Assembly: GCA_025454955.1 (NCBI GenBank)
Contig: JALONL010000012.1
Span: forward strand, 124,001-188,000
DNA length: 64,000 nucleotides
Direction: 5' to 3'
Source of the DNA: Bacteroidia bacterium
Lineage (GTDB): Bacteria > Bacteroidota > Bacteroidia > Palsa-965
Positions 15,997 through 25,392 of this stretch are shown in pieces. Both the position numbers and the translations under genes were made by a program. How positions within the stretch are numbered: position 1 is the stretch's first letter; every line of letters begins with the position of its first letter. Under the pieces are notes generated by a model, which was given only the letters and a program-made list of their open reading frames with translations, was not told the DNA's origin and made no database searches.

Positions 15997-17427
15997 ATGA
16001 GCCCAAAGCGCCCGGCTTTTTACTTCTTATTGATACTGGCTTTTGCTTCATTGAGCCTCGGAGTAAAGGCACAGTCGCCATGCGCGGTACCTCCAAACTG
16101 CATTGTAAATAACGAAGTAGGAGCACCGCAACCCAATGGCGATATGAATTCAACGACAAACAATGTGGTAAACGGCTGGTATATTTCGCATGGCACACCC
16201 ACTTTGTTTGGCAACGACTGCCCCACAAGCACCAACAACTGTTCAATATGGATGTGGTCGTACTCTGGTACCGGCGAAGGCGTGTTTACCTGCTTCAATT
16301 TTCTGGCGGGGCAAACGTATGAACTTTGCCTGTGGGTGCGCAACACCAATGCAATAATCGGCAACGGACATTTGCAGATATGGATGACCAATAACTTCAT
16401 CGAGAATCAAAACGGATTCTCGCTTCCTCCCCAAACCGTAGTTGGTCAGCTTATTGATTCGTCGTTTATCAATAACCAGAACTGGACACAACTCACATTT
16501 ACCATTACGCCCACGTCTAATTTCAACACATTGCTCATCTATCCGTATATGGCGGGCCCGCCCATCAACAACCTGCAATACGAATTGCAGATTGACGATA
16601 TACGCATTACACCTCCCGGCTCCAGCGGCGGCAATTACACCATAAGCAGCACACAGGATCCGATAGACTGGTGCAGCAATACACAGCTTTGTGTAAACAA
16701 TCTTCCGCAGGGCGCTACCGTTGCCTGGCAACCTGCCAATGCACTCAGCAGCACCACCGGTAGTTGTGTGGTGGCCGAGCCGTGCAGCAATACCAGCTAT
16801 TCAGCCATAATCAGTTTGCCCGCTGGTTGTGCCAATGCCTGCTCACCACAAAGCGGGGGTGATACACTGAGCATTACCGTAAATGTAAATTCGCCGCAGG
16901 TGCAACTTGTGTCCACAGGCCCCGCACAATGCGGCGATCCGGTGTTGCTTACTGCGCTATTCCCGCCAGGCAGTTGCAATTTGGCCGGACAATGGGTTTC
17001 GCCAAACGGAACCGTGGTAAACAACGACTCGCTGTGGATTACACAGTTGAATTCCGTACAAACGGGCAACTATGTGTATCAGCTTTTCTCGGCCGACAGT
17101 TCCTGCACTTTCTCCGGCAATGCAATAAGTCTCGATGCCATTGCGTCGGAAGCGGCTGTGTACATACCCAACACCATTACGCCCAACAGCGACGACCGCA
17201 ACGATTTTTTCACGGCCTACAGCACCGGGTTCTCCTACTTTAATATGAAAATTTTCGACCGCTGGGGCGAAATGATTTTTGAAACCTCCAACCCGGCCAC
17301 CGGCTGGAACGGCACCTGCAACGGGCGCATTGTACAGCAGGATACGTATGTGTATGTAATCGAGTACCAGACCGATTGTTCGCTGAGCCGCCGAAAAAAA
17401 ACCGGGCATGTAAATATTATCCGATAG
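15997..17427 (+). CDS. Secreted protein with gliding-motility-type (type B) T9SS sorting domain
   Basis: 476 residues. A signal peptide (about residues 1-25, ending GVKAQS) is followed by a Cys- and Asn-rich beta domain resembling a carbohydrate-binding jelly roll (NNVVNGWYISHGTPTLFGND...YELQIDDIRITPP). Then comes an Ig/PKD-like stretch. The last 90 residues are the type B CTD, with ITPNSDDRNDFFTAY, FDRWGEMIFETSN, WNGTCNGR and TYVYVIEY. Predicted to cross the outer membrane by T9SS and stay at the surface or be released. Ligand unknown. It lies 67 bases before another T9SS cargo. Confidence 0.85.
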   Translation: MSPKRPAFYFLLILAFASLSLGVKAQSPCAVPPNCIVNNEVGAPQPNGDMNSTTNNVVNGWYISHGTPTLFGNDCPTSTNNCSIWMWSYSGTGEGVFTCFNFLAGQTYELCLWVRNTNAIIGNGHLQIWMTNNFIENQNGFSLPPQTVVGQLIDSSFINNQNWTQLTFTITPTSNFNTLLIYPYMAGPPINNLQYELQIDDIRITPPGSSGGNYTISSTQDPIDWCSNTQLCVNNLPQGATVAWQPANALSSTTGSCVVAEPCSNTSYSAIISLPAGCANACSPQSGGDTLSITVNVNSPQVQLVSTGPAQCGDPVLLTALFPPGSCNLAGQWVSPNGTVVNNDSLWITQLNSVQTGNYVYQLFSADSSCTFSGNAISLDAIASEAAVYIPNTITPNSDDRNDFFTAYSTGFSYFNMKIFDRWGEMIFETSNPATGWNGTCNGRIVQQDTYVYVIEYQTDCSLSRRKKTGHVNIIR

Positions 17428-17494
17428 TTTGCAGATACTGACCGGTTTTGCTCCATCCTGAACTGAGTAGCATTTTTGTGCGTAATTTCAGGAT

Positions 17495-19996
17495 ATGAAA
17501 AAAATCGGGGCTGTACTGCTTGGAGTGCTGGCTGTGCTGAATTTACCGGCACAGGATTTCCGCCGGCAAATTGGTGTAAACGAAGGCGATAATTTTGCAC
17601 AAATCTGTGCCAAAGCCGATGCGTTCTGGACCCGCCCGGGCCCGGTGGCCGCACAAAACAACGCACCTCCTTTTACCGACAATGCCTACCACGCCTACCA
17701 GCGCTGGAAATGGTACTGGCACACCCGCCTCGACGAAAACGGCAATTTCCCCGACGTGGTGGCTGCACAGGCCGAAGCCGATGCCCTGCGAAGCAATCAG
17801 CGCATGAGTGTAAATCCGTCGTGGAATTTCATTTCGCAAACTGTGTGCGATGGCGGCTACAACGGCATGGGACGCACCACCTGCATTGCTTTTCATCCCA
17901 CCAATGCCAATACATTCTACGTAGGCGCTCCCATTGGCGGCCTCTGGAAAACCACCGACGGCGGCCAGACCTACACCCCGCTCACCGATGCGCTGCCCTA
18001 CGTAAGTGTAGGCAGTTGTCTGGTCGATCCCGTCAATCCAAACAACATTTACATTTCGGTAGGCGACCATCAGGGCTGGTGGAATTACAGCCTCGGCATT
18101 TACAAAAGCACCGACGGCGGCGCTACCTGGAATACAACCGGCCTCTCGTGGCAGCTCTCGCAGGGTCGTGCCATTTCGGGCATGGTCATGGATCCGAACA
18201 ATGCACAGATAATTTACGCCGCCACTTCAAACGGCTTATACAAAACAGTAAACGGCGGCGCAAACTGGACAGTGGTTCGTGCCGGTTATTACTCGGATGT
18301 GGAAATTGAGCCGGGCACCTCCAATGTATATGCTGCTTTGCACGATTACTGGGGCTCCAGCGAAGTATTCCGCTCAACCGACGGCGGCAGCACCTGGACA
18401 CAACTCAGCAACTTCGGGCAAAACTACAACTGGATTCGCATTGCCGTAACGCCCGCCAACACAGCCATGCTGGCCGTGCAATGTTCAACCGGAAACAACC
18501 CGCTGTACATTTCCTACAACTACGGCGCAAACCTGAATTATGTGTCTGACTGCCCCGAAGACGATATTCTGCTCATTTCGCCCAACAACGCCAGCATCAT
18601 TTACTGCGGATTTGTGTATGTGTATCAATCCACCGATGGCGGTGTAAACTGGAACATGAAAAGCTACTGGTACTACAACCCGCCCTACCCCGAAGTACAT
18701 GCCGACCAGCGCAACGTGGCATTTCACCCGCTCAATCCCGACATGATTTATTTCTGCAACGATGGCGGTGTGTACAGCTATTCGGAAAGCGGAAATACAT
18801 TCACCGAACTTACCGACGGCCTGCTGATTACGCAGTTTTACAAAATAGCACAGTCGCCAACCAACGCCCAGCTTATTATTGGCGGCACACAGGACAACGG
18901 CGGCCGCCTGCGCATGAACAACGGCCAGTGGCGCGCCACCAACGGCGGCGATGCCATGGAAGTGGCCATCGACCCGGTAAACAACAACACCATTTACACT
19001 ACCTACATAAACGGAATGTTGTACCGCTCCAACGATCAGTGGACAAACGATACCTACAACGAAATAAGCGCCAACATTCCCGGCGGCACGCCCACAGGAA
19101 GTTGGGTTACGCCCTACATGCTTGATCCTTCGGACCGCCTCACACTCATTGCCGGATACGATGAGGTGTGGATGACCAACGACCAGGGCAATACCTGGAC
19201 AGCCATAAGCAGCAACATAGCCAACGGCAACACCCTCGAATGCCTCATGATTGCCGCCTCCGACCCGAATACCATTTACGTATCGCAAGGCAGCACATTG
19301 TATAAAACCACCAACCGCGGCGTAAGCTGGTCAACGGTATCGGTGCCCGGTACTGCACCCATTACCTCCATTACCATACATCCCACCAACGCCCAGAAGG
19401 TGTGGATTACACGCGGCAACTACGTGAGCACGTCAAAAGTTTTTCATTCGGTAAACGGCGGGGCAAACTGGCTGAACTGGAGCACCGGCCTGCCCAATGT
19501 GCCTGTAAACGCATTAGTGTATCAGCAGGGCCCCGGAGGCGTGGTGTATGCGGGAACCGATGCAGGTGTATTTATGCGCGATACAATAAGCAATACCTGG
19601 CAGCCCTGGGGAACCGGCCTGCCCAAAACGTCGGTAACCGATCTGGAAATCTTTTACCCCACCATGAAACTCCGTGCGGGCACTTACGGCCGCGGTATCT
19701 GGGAAATTGATCTTTCCACTCCGCTGGGTATTTCGCAGCCTTGGGCAGAAGCCGCTACGTTTACGCTTTATCCCAATCCGGGCAATGGATTGGTTACGGT
19801 TTCATTGCCGCAGGAAAACCAGTCGGGAGCCGCCATTTCGGTTATTAATGCGCAGGGCGAACTAGTGTTTGCCACGCAGGCCGCGGCGGGTGTGCAGCGA
19901 AATACGATTGACCTGAGCACATTGCCCCGTGGAATGTACATGGTGCAGGTGCAGCAACAAGACCAGTTGAGCGTACAAAAACTTATTCTTTACTGA
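17495..19996 (+). CDS. BNR/sortilin-type propeller protein with type A T9SS sorting domain
   Basis: 833 residues. After a signal peptide (about 1-20) comes a Trp/Pro-rich segment, then two or more beta-propellers built from Asp-box repeats. At least six S/TxDxGxTW copies are visible, for example STDGGATWNT, STDGGSTWTQ, STDGGVNWNM and TNRGVSWST. Similar folds occur in GH74 xyloglucanases, sialidases and VPS10/sortilin domains, but no catalytic residues can be assigned. The C-terminus is a type A CTD (FTLYPNPGNGLVTVSLP...GMYMVQVQQ...QKLILY). Surface or secreted. Confidence 0.85.
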   Translation: MKKIGAVLLGVLAVLNLPAQDFRRQIGVNEGDNFAQICAKADAFWTRPGPVAAQNNAPPFTDNAYHAYQRWKWYWHTRLDENGNFPDVVAAQAEADALRSNQRMSVNPSWNFISQTVCDGGYNGMGRTTCIAFHPTNANTFYVGAPIGGLWKTTDGGQTYTPLTDALPYVSVGSCLVDPVNPNNIYISVGDHQGWWNYSLGIYKSTDGGATWNTTGLSWQLSQGRAISGMVMDPNNAQIIYAATSNGLYKTVNGGANWTVVRAGYYSDVEIEPGTSNVYAALHDYWGSSEVFRSTDGGSTWTQLSNFGQNYNWIRIAVTPANTAMLAVQCSTGNNPLYISYNYGANLNYVSDCPEDDILLISPNNASIIYCGFVYVYQSTDGGVNWNMKSYWYYNPPYPEVHADQRNVAFHPLNPDMIYFCNDGGVYSYSESGNTFTELTDGLLITQFYKIAQSPTNAQLIIGGTQDNGGRLRMNNGQWRATNGGDAMEVAIDPVNNNTIYTTYINGMLYRSNDQWTNDTYNEISANIPGGTPTGSWVTPYMLDPSDRLTLIAGYDEVWMTNDQGNTWTAISSNIANGNTLECLMIAASDPNTIYVSQGSTLYKTTNRGVSWSTVSVPGTAPITSITIHPTNAQKVWITRGNYVSTSKVFHSVNGGANWLNWSTGLPNVPVNALVYQQGPGGVVYAGTDAGVFMRDTISNTWQPWGTGLPKTSVTDLEIFYPTMKLRAGTYGRGIWEIDLSTPLGISQPWAEAATFTLYPNPGNGLVTVSLPQENQSGAAISVINAQGELVFATQAAAGVQRNTIDLSTLPRGMYMVQVQQQDQLSVQKLILY

Positions 19997-20024
19997 TTTT
20001 CTCCCTGTTCTGGGCGAATACCTT

Positions 20025-20062
20025 GCCCGCTGTTGCGCTGCGAGTGACAACGGGCATTTTTT
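20025..20062 (+). terminator. Probable rho-independent terminator
   Basis: GCCCG (20025-20029) pairs with CGGGC (20051-20055), and the inner stem is imperfect (CTGTTGC with GTGACAA). The right arm is followed by ATTTTTT. It lies 28 bases after the propeller protein stop. Confidence 0.5.
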
Positions 20063-20112
20063 CGTGGCACCTGCCGGGATGAGATTTGAAAGCGTAGGCT
20101 TATATTTGCTGC

Positions 20113-21501
20113 ATGTCAACCCAACGCGATTATATCCAGCAGAATAAAGATCGTTTTCTGAACGAACTCTTTGAACTTCTCCGCATTCCCTCGGTGAGCG
20201 CCGACCCGAAATTCGCTCCCGATGTGCAGCGCACAGCCGAAGCGGTAAAAACCAGCCTTCTTGCCGCCGGTGCCGATCATGCCGAAATTATTCCCACGCC
20301 CGGCCATCCCATTGTATATGGCGAAAAACGCATGGGCGATAACCTGCCCACCGTGCTCGTGTACGGCCATTACGATGTGCAGCCGCCCGATCCGCTCGAA
20401 CTCTGGACATCGCCCCCGTTTGAGCCGGTTATCCGCAAAACCGACAAGCACCCCGACGGTGCCATTTTTGCCCGCGGTTCGTGCGACGATAAAGGCCAGA
20501 TGTACATGCACGTAAAAGCACTGGAAGTAATGCTCAAAACCGGCACACTTCCCTGCAACGTGAAGTTTATGATTGAGGGCGAGGAAGAAGTGGGCTCGGC
20601 CAACCTCGGCGACTTTTTGCGTGCGCACAAGGAAAAACTCAAAGCCGATGTAATTCTTATTTCCGACACTTCCATTATTGCCAACGACACACCTTCCATT
20701 GATGTGGGCCTGCGCGGTCTCTCGTACATGGAAGTGGAAGTAACCGGCCCCAACCGCGACCTGCACTCGGGCGTTTACGGCGGTGCGGTGGCCAACCCGG
20801 TAAATATTCTCTGCAAGATGATTGCAGCGTTGCACGACGAAAACAACCGTGTAACCATTCCCGGCTTTTACGACAATGTAACCGAACTTACCGCCGACGA
20901 GCGTGCCGAACTCAACCGCGCCCCGTTTGATGTGGAAGAATACAAACGCGATCTCGACATTGCCGACATACACGGCGAAAAAGGCTACACCACCATTGAG
21001 CGCACCGGCGTTCGTCCCACACTCGATGTAAACGGCATCTGGGGTGGCTACACCGGCGAAGGAGCCAAAACTGTGCTGCCTTCAAAAGCCTTTGCCAAAA
21101 TTTCGATGCGTTTGGTGCCGAACCAGACTTCGAAAGAAATTTCCGACAAGTTTGCGGCACATTTCAACAATCTGGCACCGGCCGGAGTGAAGGTAAAAGT
21201 GTCTTATCACCACGGCGGCGAGCCGGTGGTGGTGTCCACACATTCGGCTGCTTACCGTGCGGCCAGTGCGGCCATGGAAGAGGCTTACGGTAAAAAGCCC
21301 ATTCCCACGCGCGGCGGCGGAAGCATTCCCATTGTGGCCCTGTTTAAAAGTGTGCTCGGCCTCGATTCCATCCTCTTCGGCTTTGGCCTCGATTCGGATG
21401 CACTGCACTCGCCCAACGAGCATTACGGCGTGTTCAATTACCTGAAAGGCATTGAAACCATTCCGCTGTTTTACAAAAATTATGTAAACGAAGGAAAATA
21501 A
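20113..21501 (+). CDS. M20 family dipeptidase/metallopeptidase
   Basis: 462 residues, full length for M20 dipeptidases. The first zinc ligand is in VYGHYDVQPPDPLELW, the bridging aspartate in RGSCDDKGQMYMH, the catalytic Glu-Glu in MIEGEEEVGS, the next ligand in LISDTSI, and the last His in HSPNEHYGVFNY. The lid domain has GPNRDLHSGVYGGAVANP. Cytoplasmic, cleaving dipeptides or N-acyl amino acids; exact substrate unknown. A TATATTTG element (20101-20108) ends 4 bases before the ATG. Confidence 0.92.
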   Translation: MSTQRDYIQQNKDRFLNELFELLRIPSVSADPKFAPDVQRTAEAVKTSLLAAGADHAEIIPTPGHPIVYGEKRMGDNLPTVLVYGHYDVQPPDPLELWTSPPFEPVIRKTDKHPDGAIFARGSCDDKGQMYMHVKALEVMLKTGTLPCNVKFMIEGEEEVGSANLGDFLRAHKEKLKADVILISDTSIIANDTPSIDVGLRGLSYMEVEVTGPNRDLHSGVYGGAVANPVNILCKMIAALHDENNRVTIPGFYDNVTELTADERAELNRAPFDVEEYKRDLDIADIHGEKGYTTIERTGVRPTLDVNGIWGGYTGEGAKTVLPSKAFAKISMRLVPNQTSKEISDKFAAHFNNLAPAGVKVKVSYHHGGEPVVVSTHSAAYRAASAAMEEAYGKKPIPTRGGGSIPIVALFKSVLGLDSILFGFGLDSDALHSPNEHYGVFNYLKGIETIPLFYKNYVNEGK

Positions 21502-21521
21502 TTGCATTTGTTAACACCCGT

Positions 21522-21559
21522 AAAACCGGCGCAGGTACTATCTTGCACCGGTTTTCGTT
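21522..21559 (+). terminator. Hairpin followed by T-rich tract after the dipeptidase gene
   Basis: AAAACCGGCGCA (21522-21533) pairs with TGCACCGGTTTT (21544-21555) with one mismatch, followed by CGTTTT. It is between two same-strand genes and only about 20 bases before the next ATG, so it could also be a leader structure of that gene. Confidence 0.45.
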
Positions 21560-21577
21560 TTATATCAAACAACTCCC

Positions 21578-22063
21578 ATGCACATACTCCGCCGGTTTTC
21601 TTTTTTACTGCTGCTTCCGCTCCTGTTTACCCTCAGCGGCTGCGGCCTCAAACCCATTGTACCCAAAGGCATAGAAGGCATCAAGTTTCTGAAACTCGAT
21701 CCGATACAGGGTTTGGTTATTCTTGATCTGGGAATGAAAATCGATAATCCGAACGGAATTGGTTTCACCCTTTTCGGCTCCGAACTGGATGTAAAAGTAG
21801 GCGGCGTGGATTTGGGTAAAGTGACCATTAATGAGAAAGTAAAAATCAAGCGCAAGACCGAAGAGGTATATCACGTAAAAGTGAATGCGAAACTGGCCGA
21901 TGTGATACGGAGCATTCCTGCGCTCATAAAAGTGATTGCGCAAAAACAGGCCAATGTGGAAGTGAAAGGCTGGATTCGCGCCGGAACGCTGGGGTTGAAA
22001 AAGACTATTCCCGTAGAATTGAAACAGGAGCAGGTTCCTGCATCCGATCAGCAGAAGAAGTAG
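21578..22063 (+). CDS. LEA14-like lipoprotein
   Basis: 161 residues. A lipoprotein signal peptide ends in LFTLSGCG with the lipid-anchored Cys near residue 24. The mature part fits the LEA type 2 / WHy fold: LGMKIDNPNGIGFTLFGSEL, then LGKVTINEKVKI and VKVNAKLADVIRSI. Members of this family in Bacteroidota are periplasm-facing lipoproteins of unknown role. The palindromic repeat array starts 3 bases after its stop codon. Confidence 0.82.
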   Translation: MHILRRFSFLLLLPLLFTLSGCGLKPIVPKGIEGIKFLKLDPIQGLVILDLGMKIDNPNGIGFTLFGSELDVKVGGVDLGKVTINEKVKIKRKTEEVYHVKVNAKLADVIRSIPALIKVIAQKQANVEVKGWIRAGTLGLKKTIPVELKQEQVPASDQQKK

Positions 22064-22065
22064 AT

Positions 22066-22275
22066 AAACACTGGTGGCTTCGACAAGCTCAGCCACCGGT
22101 ATTGCATACAACTAAGCACTGGTGGCTTCGACAGGCTCAGCCACCGGTATTGCACACAACTAAACACTGGTGACTTCGACAAGCTCAGCCACCGGTATTG
22201 CATACAACTAAACACCGGTGGCTGAGCTTGTCGAAGCCACAACCAAACCCGGTGGCTGAGCCTGTCGAAGCCACA
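22066..22275. repeat. 48-bp-period palindromic repeat array with inverted cores at its right end
   Basis: Units beginning CACTGGTGGCTTCGACA at 22069, 22117 and 22165 repeat every 48 bp, each joined by ATTGCATACAACTAA-like linkers. The fourth position, at 22213, keeps the 48-bp register but its core is flipped (CACCGGTGGCTGAGCTTGTC), and a fifth flipped core follows (CCGGTGGCTGAGCCTGTCG). Each core is a palindrome (GGTGGCT...AGCCACC). The array ends about 12 bases before the promoter element of the ABC transporter gene. Confidence 0.88.
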
Positions 22276-22286
22276 CGCATTCCGAT

Positions 22287-22294
22287 TATCTTTG
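22287..22294 (+). promoter_or_regulatory. TATCTTTG -7 element for the ABC exporter
   Basis: Exact TAnnTTTG, 5 bases before the ATG at 22300. The -33 region would lie inside the last palindromic repeat, so the repeat forms part of the promoter. Confidence 0.5.
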
Positions 22295-22299
22295 CTCCG

Positions 22300-24159
22300 A
22301 TGAAAAAATTCTTTGGGGTACTGAAATATGTAGATGGCTACTGGCGCAATGCCGGTTTCAACATTTTCTTCAACATACTTTCAGTAATATTCAATCTGCT
22401 TTCGCTGCTTACCATTATGCCGCTGCTCGATTTGCTTTTTCAGGGCGGCGATGCGCGGCTGCAGCAAGTGGCGGCGGGCGGAATGCCGGAAGTGACCTCG
22501 CCCAAAAGCTTAGTGGCCCGTGTAAACTACGAACTGGCCGAATACATCACCAAATCGGCCGATACGGCGGGAGCCAAGATGCAGGCCTTAATTTATATCT
22601 GCATTGCGGCGGTAATATTTATCCTTTTCAAAAGTCTTTTCCGCTACTTAGCCATGTATTCGCTGGCCACCATACGCAACGGGGTGGTGCGCGATTTGCG
22701 CAATAAAATGTACGACAAGGCCCTGCGTCTGCCGCTGAGTTATTACAGCAACGAACGCAAAGGCGACCTCATAAGCCGCATGACGGCCGATGTGCAGGAA
22801 ATTGAGTGGAGCATTATGAGTTCGCTGGAAATGATTTTCCGCGAGCCGGTAACCATTATCGGCTTTCTCATTTACCTCATCTGGGCTAGCCCCGAACTTA
22901 CACTGTTTGTGCTGGCCGCCACGCCGGTGGTGGGCGGGTTGCTGGCCATTGTGGCCAAAAGTTTGCGCAAAACATCACATAAGGCAAAAGCCAAACTCGG
23001 CCTGCTGCTTTCGCTTATGGAAGAAATGCTGGGCGGACTGCGCATCATTAAAGGATTCAACGCGGGCAAAAAAGTAAGCGGACGTTTCCGCACCGAAAAC
23101 GAAGAATACACGCGCATCATGGTGCGCAATTACCGCCGCATCGATCTGGCCTCGCCGCTGAGCGAATTCCTGATTGTGTGCGTAATGACCGTAATTATGT
23201 ACTACGGCGGCCGCCTTGTGCTTTACGGCGACGGCACCCTGCCCGCGGCACAATTCTTTGGCTACGTGGTGGTGTTTTCGCAGCTTATTACGCCGGTGCG
23301 GCAGTTTTCGCAGGCTTACAACAATGTGCAGAAAGGTCTCGCCTCGGCCGACCGCATCAATGCCGTGCTGGATGCCGAAGAAACCATCAGCGATCCGCCG
23401 CAGCCCGCGTCGCTGCACACGTTTGAAACAGCCATTGAGTACCGCAATGTATCGTTTGCCTATACGCGTGGCGACGAAGGCTATGCCCTGCGCAATATCG
23501 ACCTTACGGTACACAAGGGCAAAACCATTGCGCTCGTGGGCCAGTCGGGCTCAGGAAAAACCACACTGGCCGATTTGCTTCCGCGCTTTTACGACGTTAC
23601 CGATGGCGAGGTGCTAATTGACGGGCAAAACATCCGCAATTTCCGCCTTCACGACTTGCGCGCACTCATGGGCATTGTATCGCAGGAGTCGATATTGTTT
23701 AACGATACGGTGTACAACAACATCGCCTTTGGGGTGGAAAATGCCACGCAGGAAGAAGTGGAAGCCGCCGCACGCGTGGCCAATGCCCACGATTTTATTA
23801 CGGCCATGCCCAACGGCTACCAGACCAACATTGGCGACAGAGGCAGCAAAATGTCGGGCGGGCAGCGCCAGCGTATTGCCATTGCCCGCGCCGTGCTCAA
23901 AAACCCGCCCCTGCTCATTCTCGACGAGGCCACCTCAGCTCTCGACACCAGTTCCGAACGTCTCGTGCAGGACGCACTCAACAACCTCATGCGCAACCGC
24001 ACCTCGCTCATCATTGCCCACCGCCTGAGCACCATACAACATGCCGACGAAATCATCGTGCTGCAACAGGGTAAAATCATTGAGCGCGGCAGCCATCAGC
24101 AGCTTCTCGGGCAAAACGGTGCCTACAAAAAGCTATACGACATGCAGGTTTTTGTATAA
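22300..24159 (+). CDS. MsbA-type ABC exporter (TMD-NBD half transporter)
   Basis: 619 residues from ATG 22300 (MKKFFGVLKYVDGYWRN); the track start at 22198 reads through repeat DNA. The N-terminal ABC_membrane domain has six TM helices (about residues 15-340). The ATPase has Walker A GQSGSGKTT, Q-loop VSQES, signature MSGGQRQRIAIARA, Walker B LLILDEATSALD and the H-loop IIAHRLS. Works as a homodimer at the inner membrane, exporting lipid A, lipids or a peptide/drug; the family is MsbA/HlyB-like, and the substrate is not set by context. All catalytic motifs are intact. Confidence 0.9.
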   Translation: MKKFFGVLKYVDGYWRNAGFNIFFNILSVIFNLLSLLTIMPLLDLLFQGGDARLQQVAAGGMPEVTSPKSLVARVNYELAEYITKSADTAGAKMQALIYICIAAVIFILFKSLFRYLAMYSLATIRNGVVRDLRNKMYDKALRLPLSYYSNERKGDLISRMTADVQEIEWSIMSSLEMIFREPVTIIGFLIYLIWASPELTLFVLAATPVVGGLLAIVAKSLRKTSHKAKAKLGLLLSLMEEMLGGLRIIKGFNAGKKVSGRFRTENEEYTRIMVRNYRRIDLASPLSEFLIVCVMTVIMYYGGRLVLYGDGTLPAAQFFGYVVVFSQLITPVRQFSQAYNNVQKGLASADRINAVLDAEETISDPPQPASLHTFETAIEYRNVSFAYTRGDEGYALRNIDLTVHKGKTIALVGQSGSGKTTLADLLPRFYDVTDGEVLIDGQNIRNFRLHDLRALMGIVSQESILFNDTVYNNIAFGVENATQEEVEAAARVANAHDFITAMPNGYQTNIGDRGSKMSGGQRQRIAIARAVLKNPPLLILDEATSALDTSSERLVQDALNNLMRNRTSLIIAHRLSTIQHADEIIVLQQGKIIERGSHQQLLGQNGAYKKLYDMQVFV

Positions 24160-24264
24160 AATGCTGACTGATGAACAAGTAAGAACCGGGCATTTTTTAG
24201 TCGGGCGAAAAAAAGTTTATCAGTATATTTGAATCACATCAATTATCCGACATATCCAAAACCG

Positions 24265-25194
24265 ATGAAAAATAAATTACTTTCCCTTGCGGCTGCTACT
24301 TTATTGAGCACCGCCGGCATGGCCCAGTTGCCTACTTTAGATTTCGAATCGTGGACCAGCCAGGCCGGGCCTCCGGCTTATAACGATCCTTTGGGCTGGG
24401 CAACGGTGAATATTCTTTCCAATGCACTGCTGGGCGGTAATCCGGTTACTGTTTTCCGCGAATCCACCAATCCGCACGGCGGAATGTACTGTATGCGTAT
24501 TACCAGTGCCGCATTAACAAGCAACCCTGCTCCCGCTGATATTCCCGATACTGTGGGACTTGCTCTTACCGGCACTATTACGCTTTTCCCCACACAGGGC
24601 ATTTTCCCGGGATTTGCCTACTCGGCCCGTCCGGCCAATATTTCGGCATACATGCGCTATACACCCGCACCTTCGGGCGATACGTGTTTGTTCTTTGCCG
24701 CCCTCACCAAATGGAACGGCACAAGCCGCGATACCATTGGTGTGGCCGGAACGGTAATAGGCACCACTGTGTCAAACTGGACACTTTACAACATGCCTTT
24801 TGTTTACAATCCGGCTTTTGCAGCCGTTCAGCCCGATTCTTTTGTGGTGGTATGTTCGTCAACCGATGATTTATTCCCCAAAACCAACAGTTCCATGTTT
24901 GTTGACGACATCAGCCTCAACGGCTGGGTAGGTATGAACGATCCTTCGGTGTTGAATGCGGTAAACGTATTCCCCAACCCGGCTTCTGAGTTTACCACCA
25001 TCCGCACCAACAACCCCGCCGCCCGCGAAGTGGTGGTGTACGACATGGCCGGCCGCGAAATAGGCCGCTACACCATTAACAATGGCGAAGTAAATGCCGA
25101 TGCCTGGAAAATGGCCGCCGGTGTGTATAACTACACCATTATTGACGAGAAAAAAGAAGTGCTGAACCGTGGTAAATTTAATGTGACCCACTGA
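24265..25194 (+). CDS. Secreted protein with PCMD-like domain and type A T9SS sorting domain
   Basis: 309 residues from ATG 24265; the track start 24229 is a TTG. Signal peptide MKNKLLSLAAATLLSTAGMAQ. The middle region, LDFESWT...YNDPLGWATVN...GGMYCMRITSA...SAYMRYTP, looks like the jelly-roll fold of the putative carbohydrate metabolism (PCMD) family. The end is a type A CTD (VFPNPASEFTTIRTN, VVVYDMAGREIGRY, GVYNYTIIDE). Surface-exposed or secreted. TATATTTG at 24224-24231 is a likely -7 element, and a strong terminator follows. Confidence 0.83.
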   Translation: MKNKLLSLAAATLLSTAGMAQLPTLDFESWTSQAGPPAYNDPLGWATVNILSNALLGGNPVTVFRESTNPHGGMYCMRITSAALTSNPAPADIPDTVGLALTGTITLFPTQGIFPGFAYSARPANISAYMRYTPAPSGDTCLFFAALTKWNGTSRDTIGVAGTVIGTTVSNWTLYNMPFVYNPAFAAVQPDSFVVVCSSTDDLFPKTNSSMFVDDISLNGWVGMNDPSVLNAVNVFPNPASEFTTIRTNNPAAREVVVYDMAGREIGRYTINNGEVNADAWKMAAGVYNYTIIDEKKEVLNRGKFNVTH

Positions 25195-25219
25195 TAAGTA
25201 ACCTGTTAACTCAGGTAAA

Positions 25220-25252
25220 ACGCCCTGCCGGTCTGGCAGGGCGTTTTTTTTT
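25220..25252 (+). terminator. Strong rho-independent terminator
   Basis: Perfect 10-bp stem ACGCCCTGCC / GGCAGGGCGT with loop GGTCT, followed by nine T. It lies 25 bases after the stop codon of the PCMD-like gene. Confidence 0.92.
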
Positions 25253-25347
25253 CAAACTCCCCTGATTCATGGATTTTTCTGAAACAGAAAGGAAATACCA
25301 TTGCAATACAGGAAATATGACTCCCAAAACTGGCAATAAAATTGCAC

Positions 25348-25376
25348 TTGCAGCAGGCGCGATTTTCCTAATTTTG
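25348..25376 (+). promoter_or_regulatory. Bacteroidota-type promoter, TTG-N18-TAATTTTG
   Basis: TTG at 25348-25350 and TAATTTTG at 25369-25376 match the -33/-7 consensus of the Bacteroidota primary sigma factor with 18-base spacing. It precedes the L,D-transpeptidase ATG at 25393 and lies just after a terminator. Confidence 0.65.
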
Positions 25377-25392
25377 TAGCGGCACATACTAC

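Noticed and set aside
22048-22242. 64-residue ORF with repeated QYRWLSLSK-like units
   Set aside because: Pure translation of the 48-bp palindromic array.
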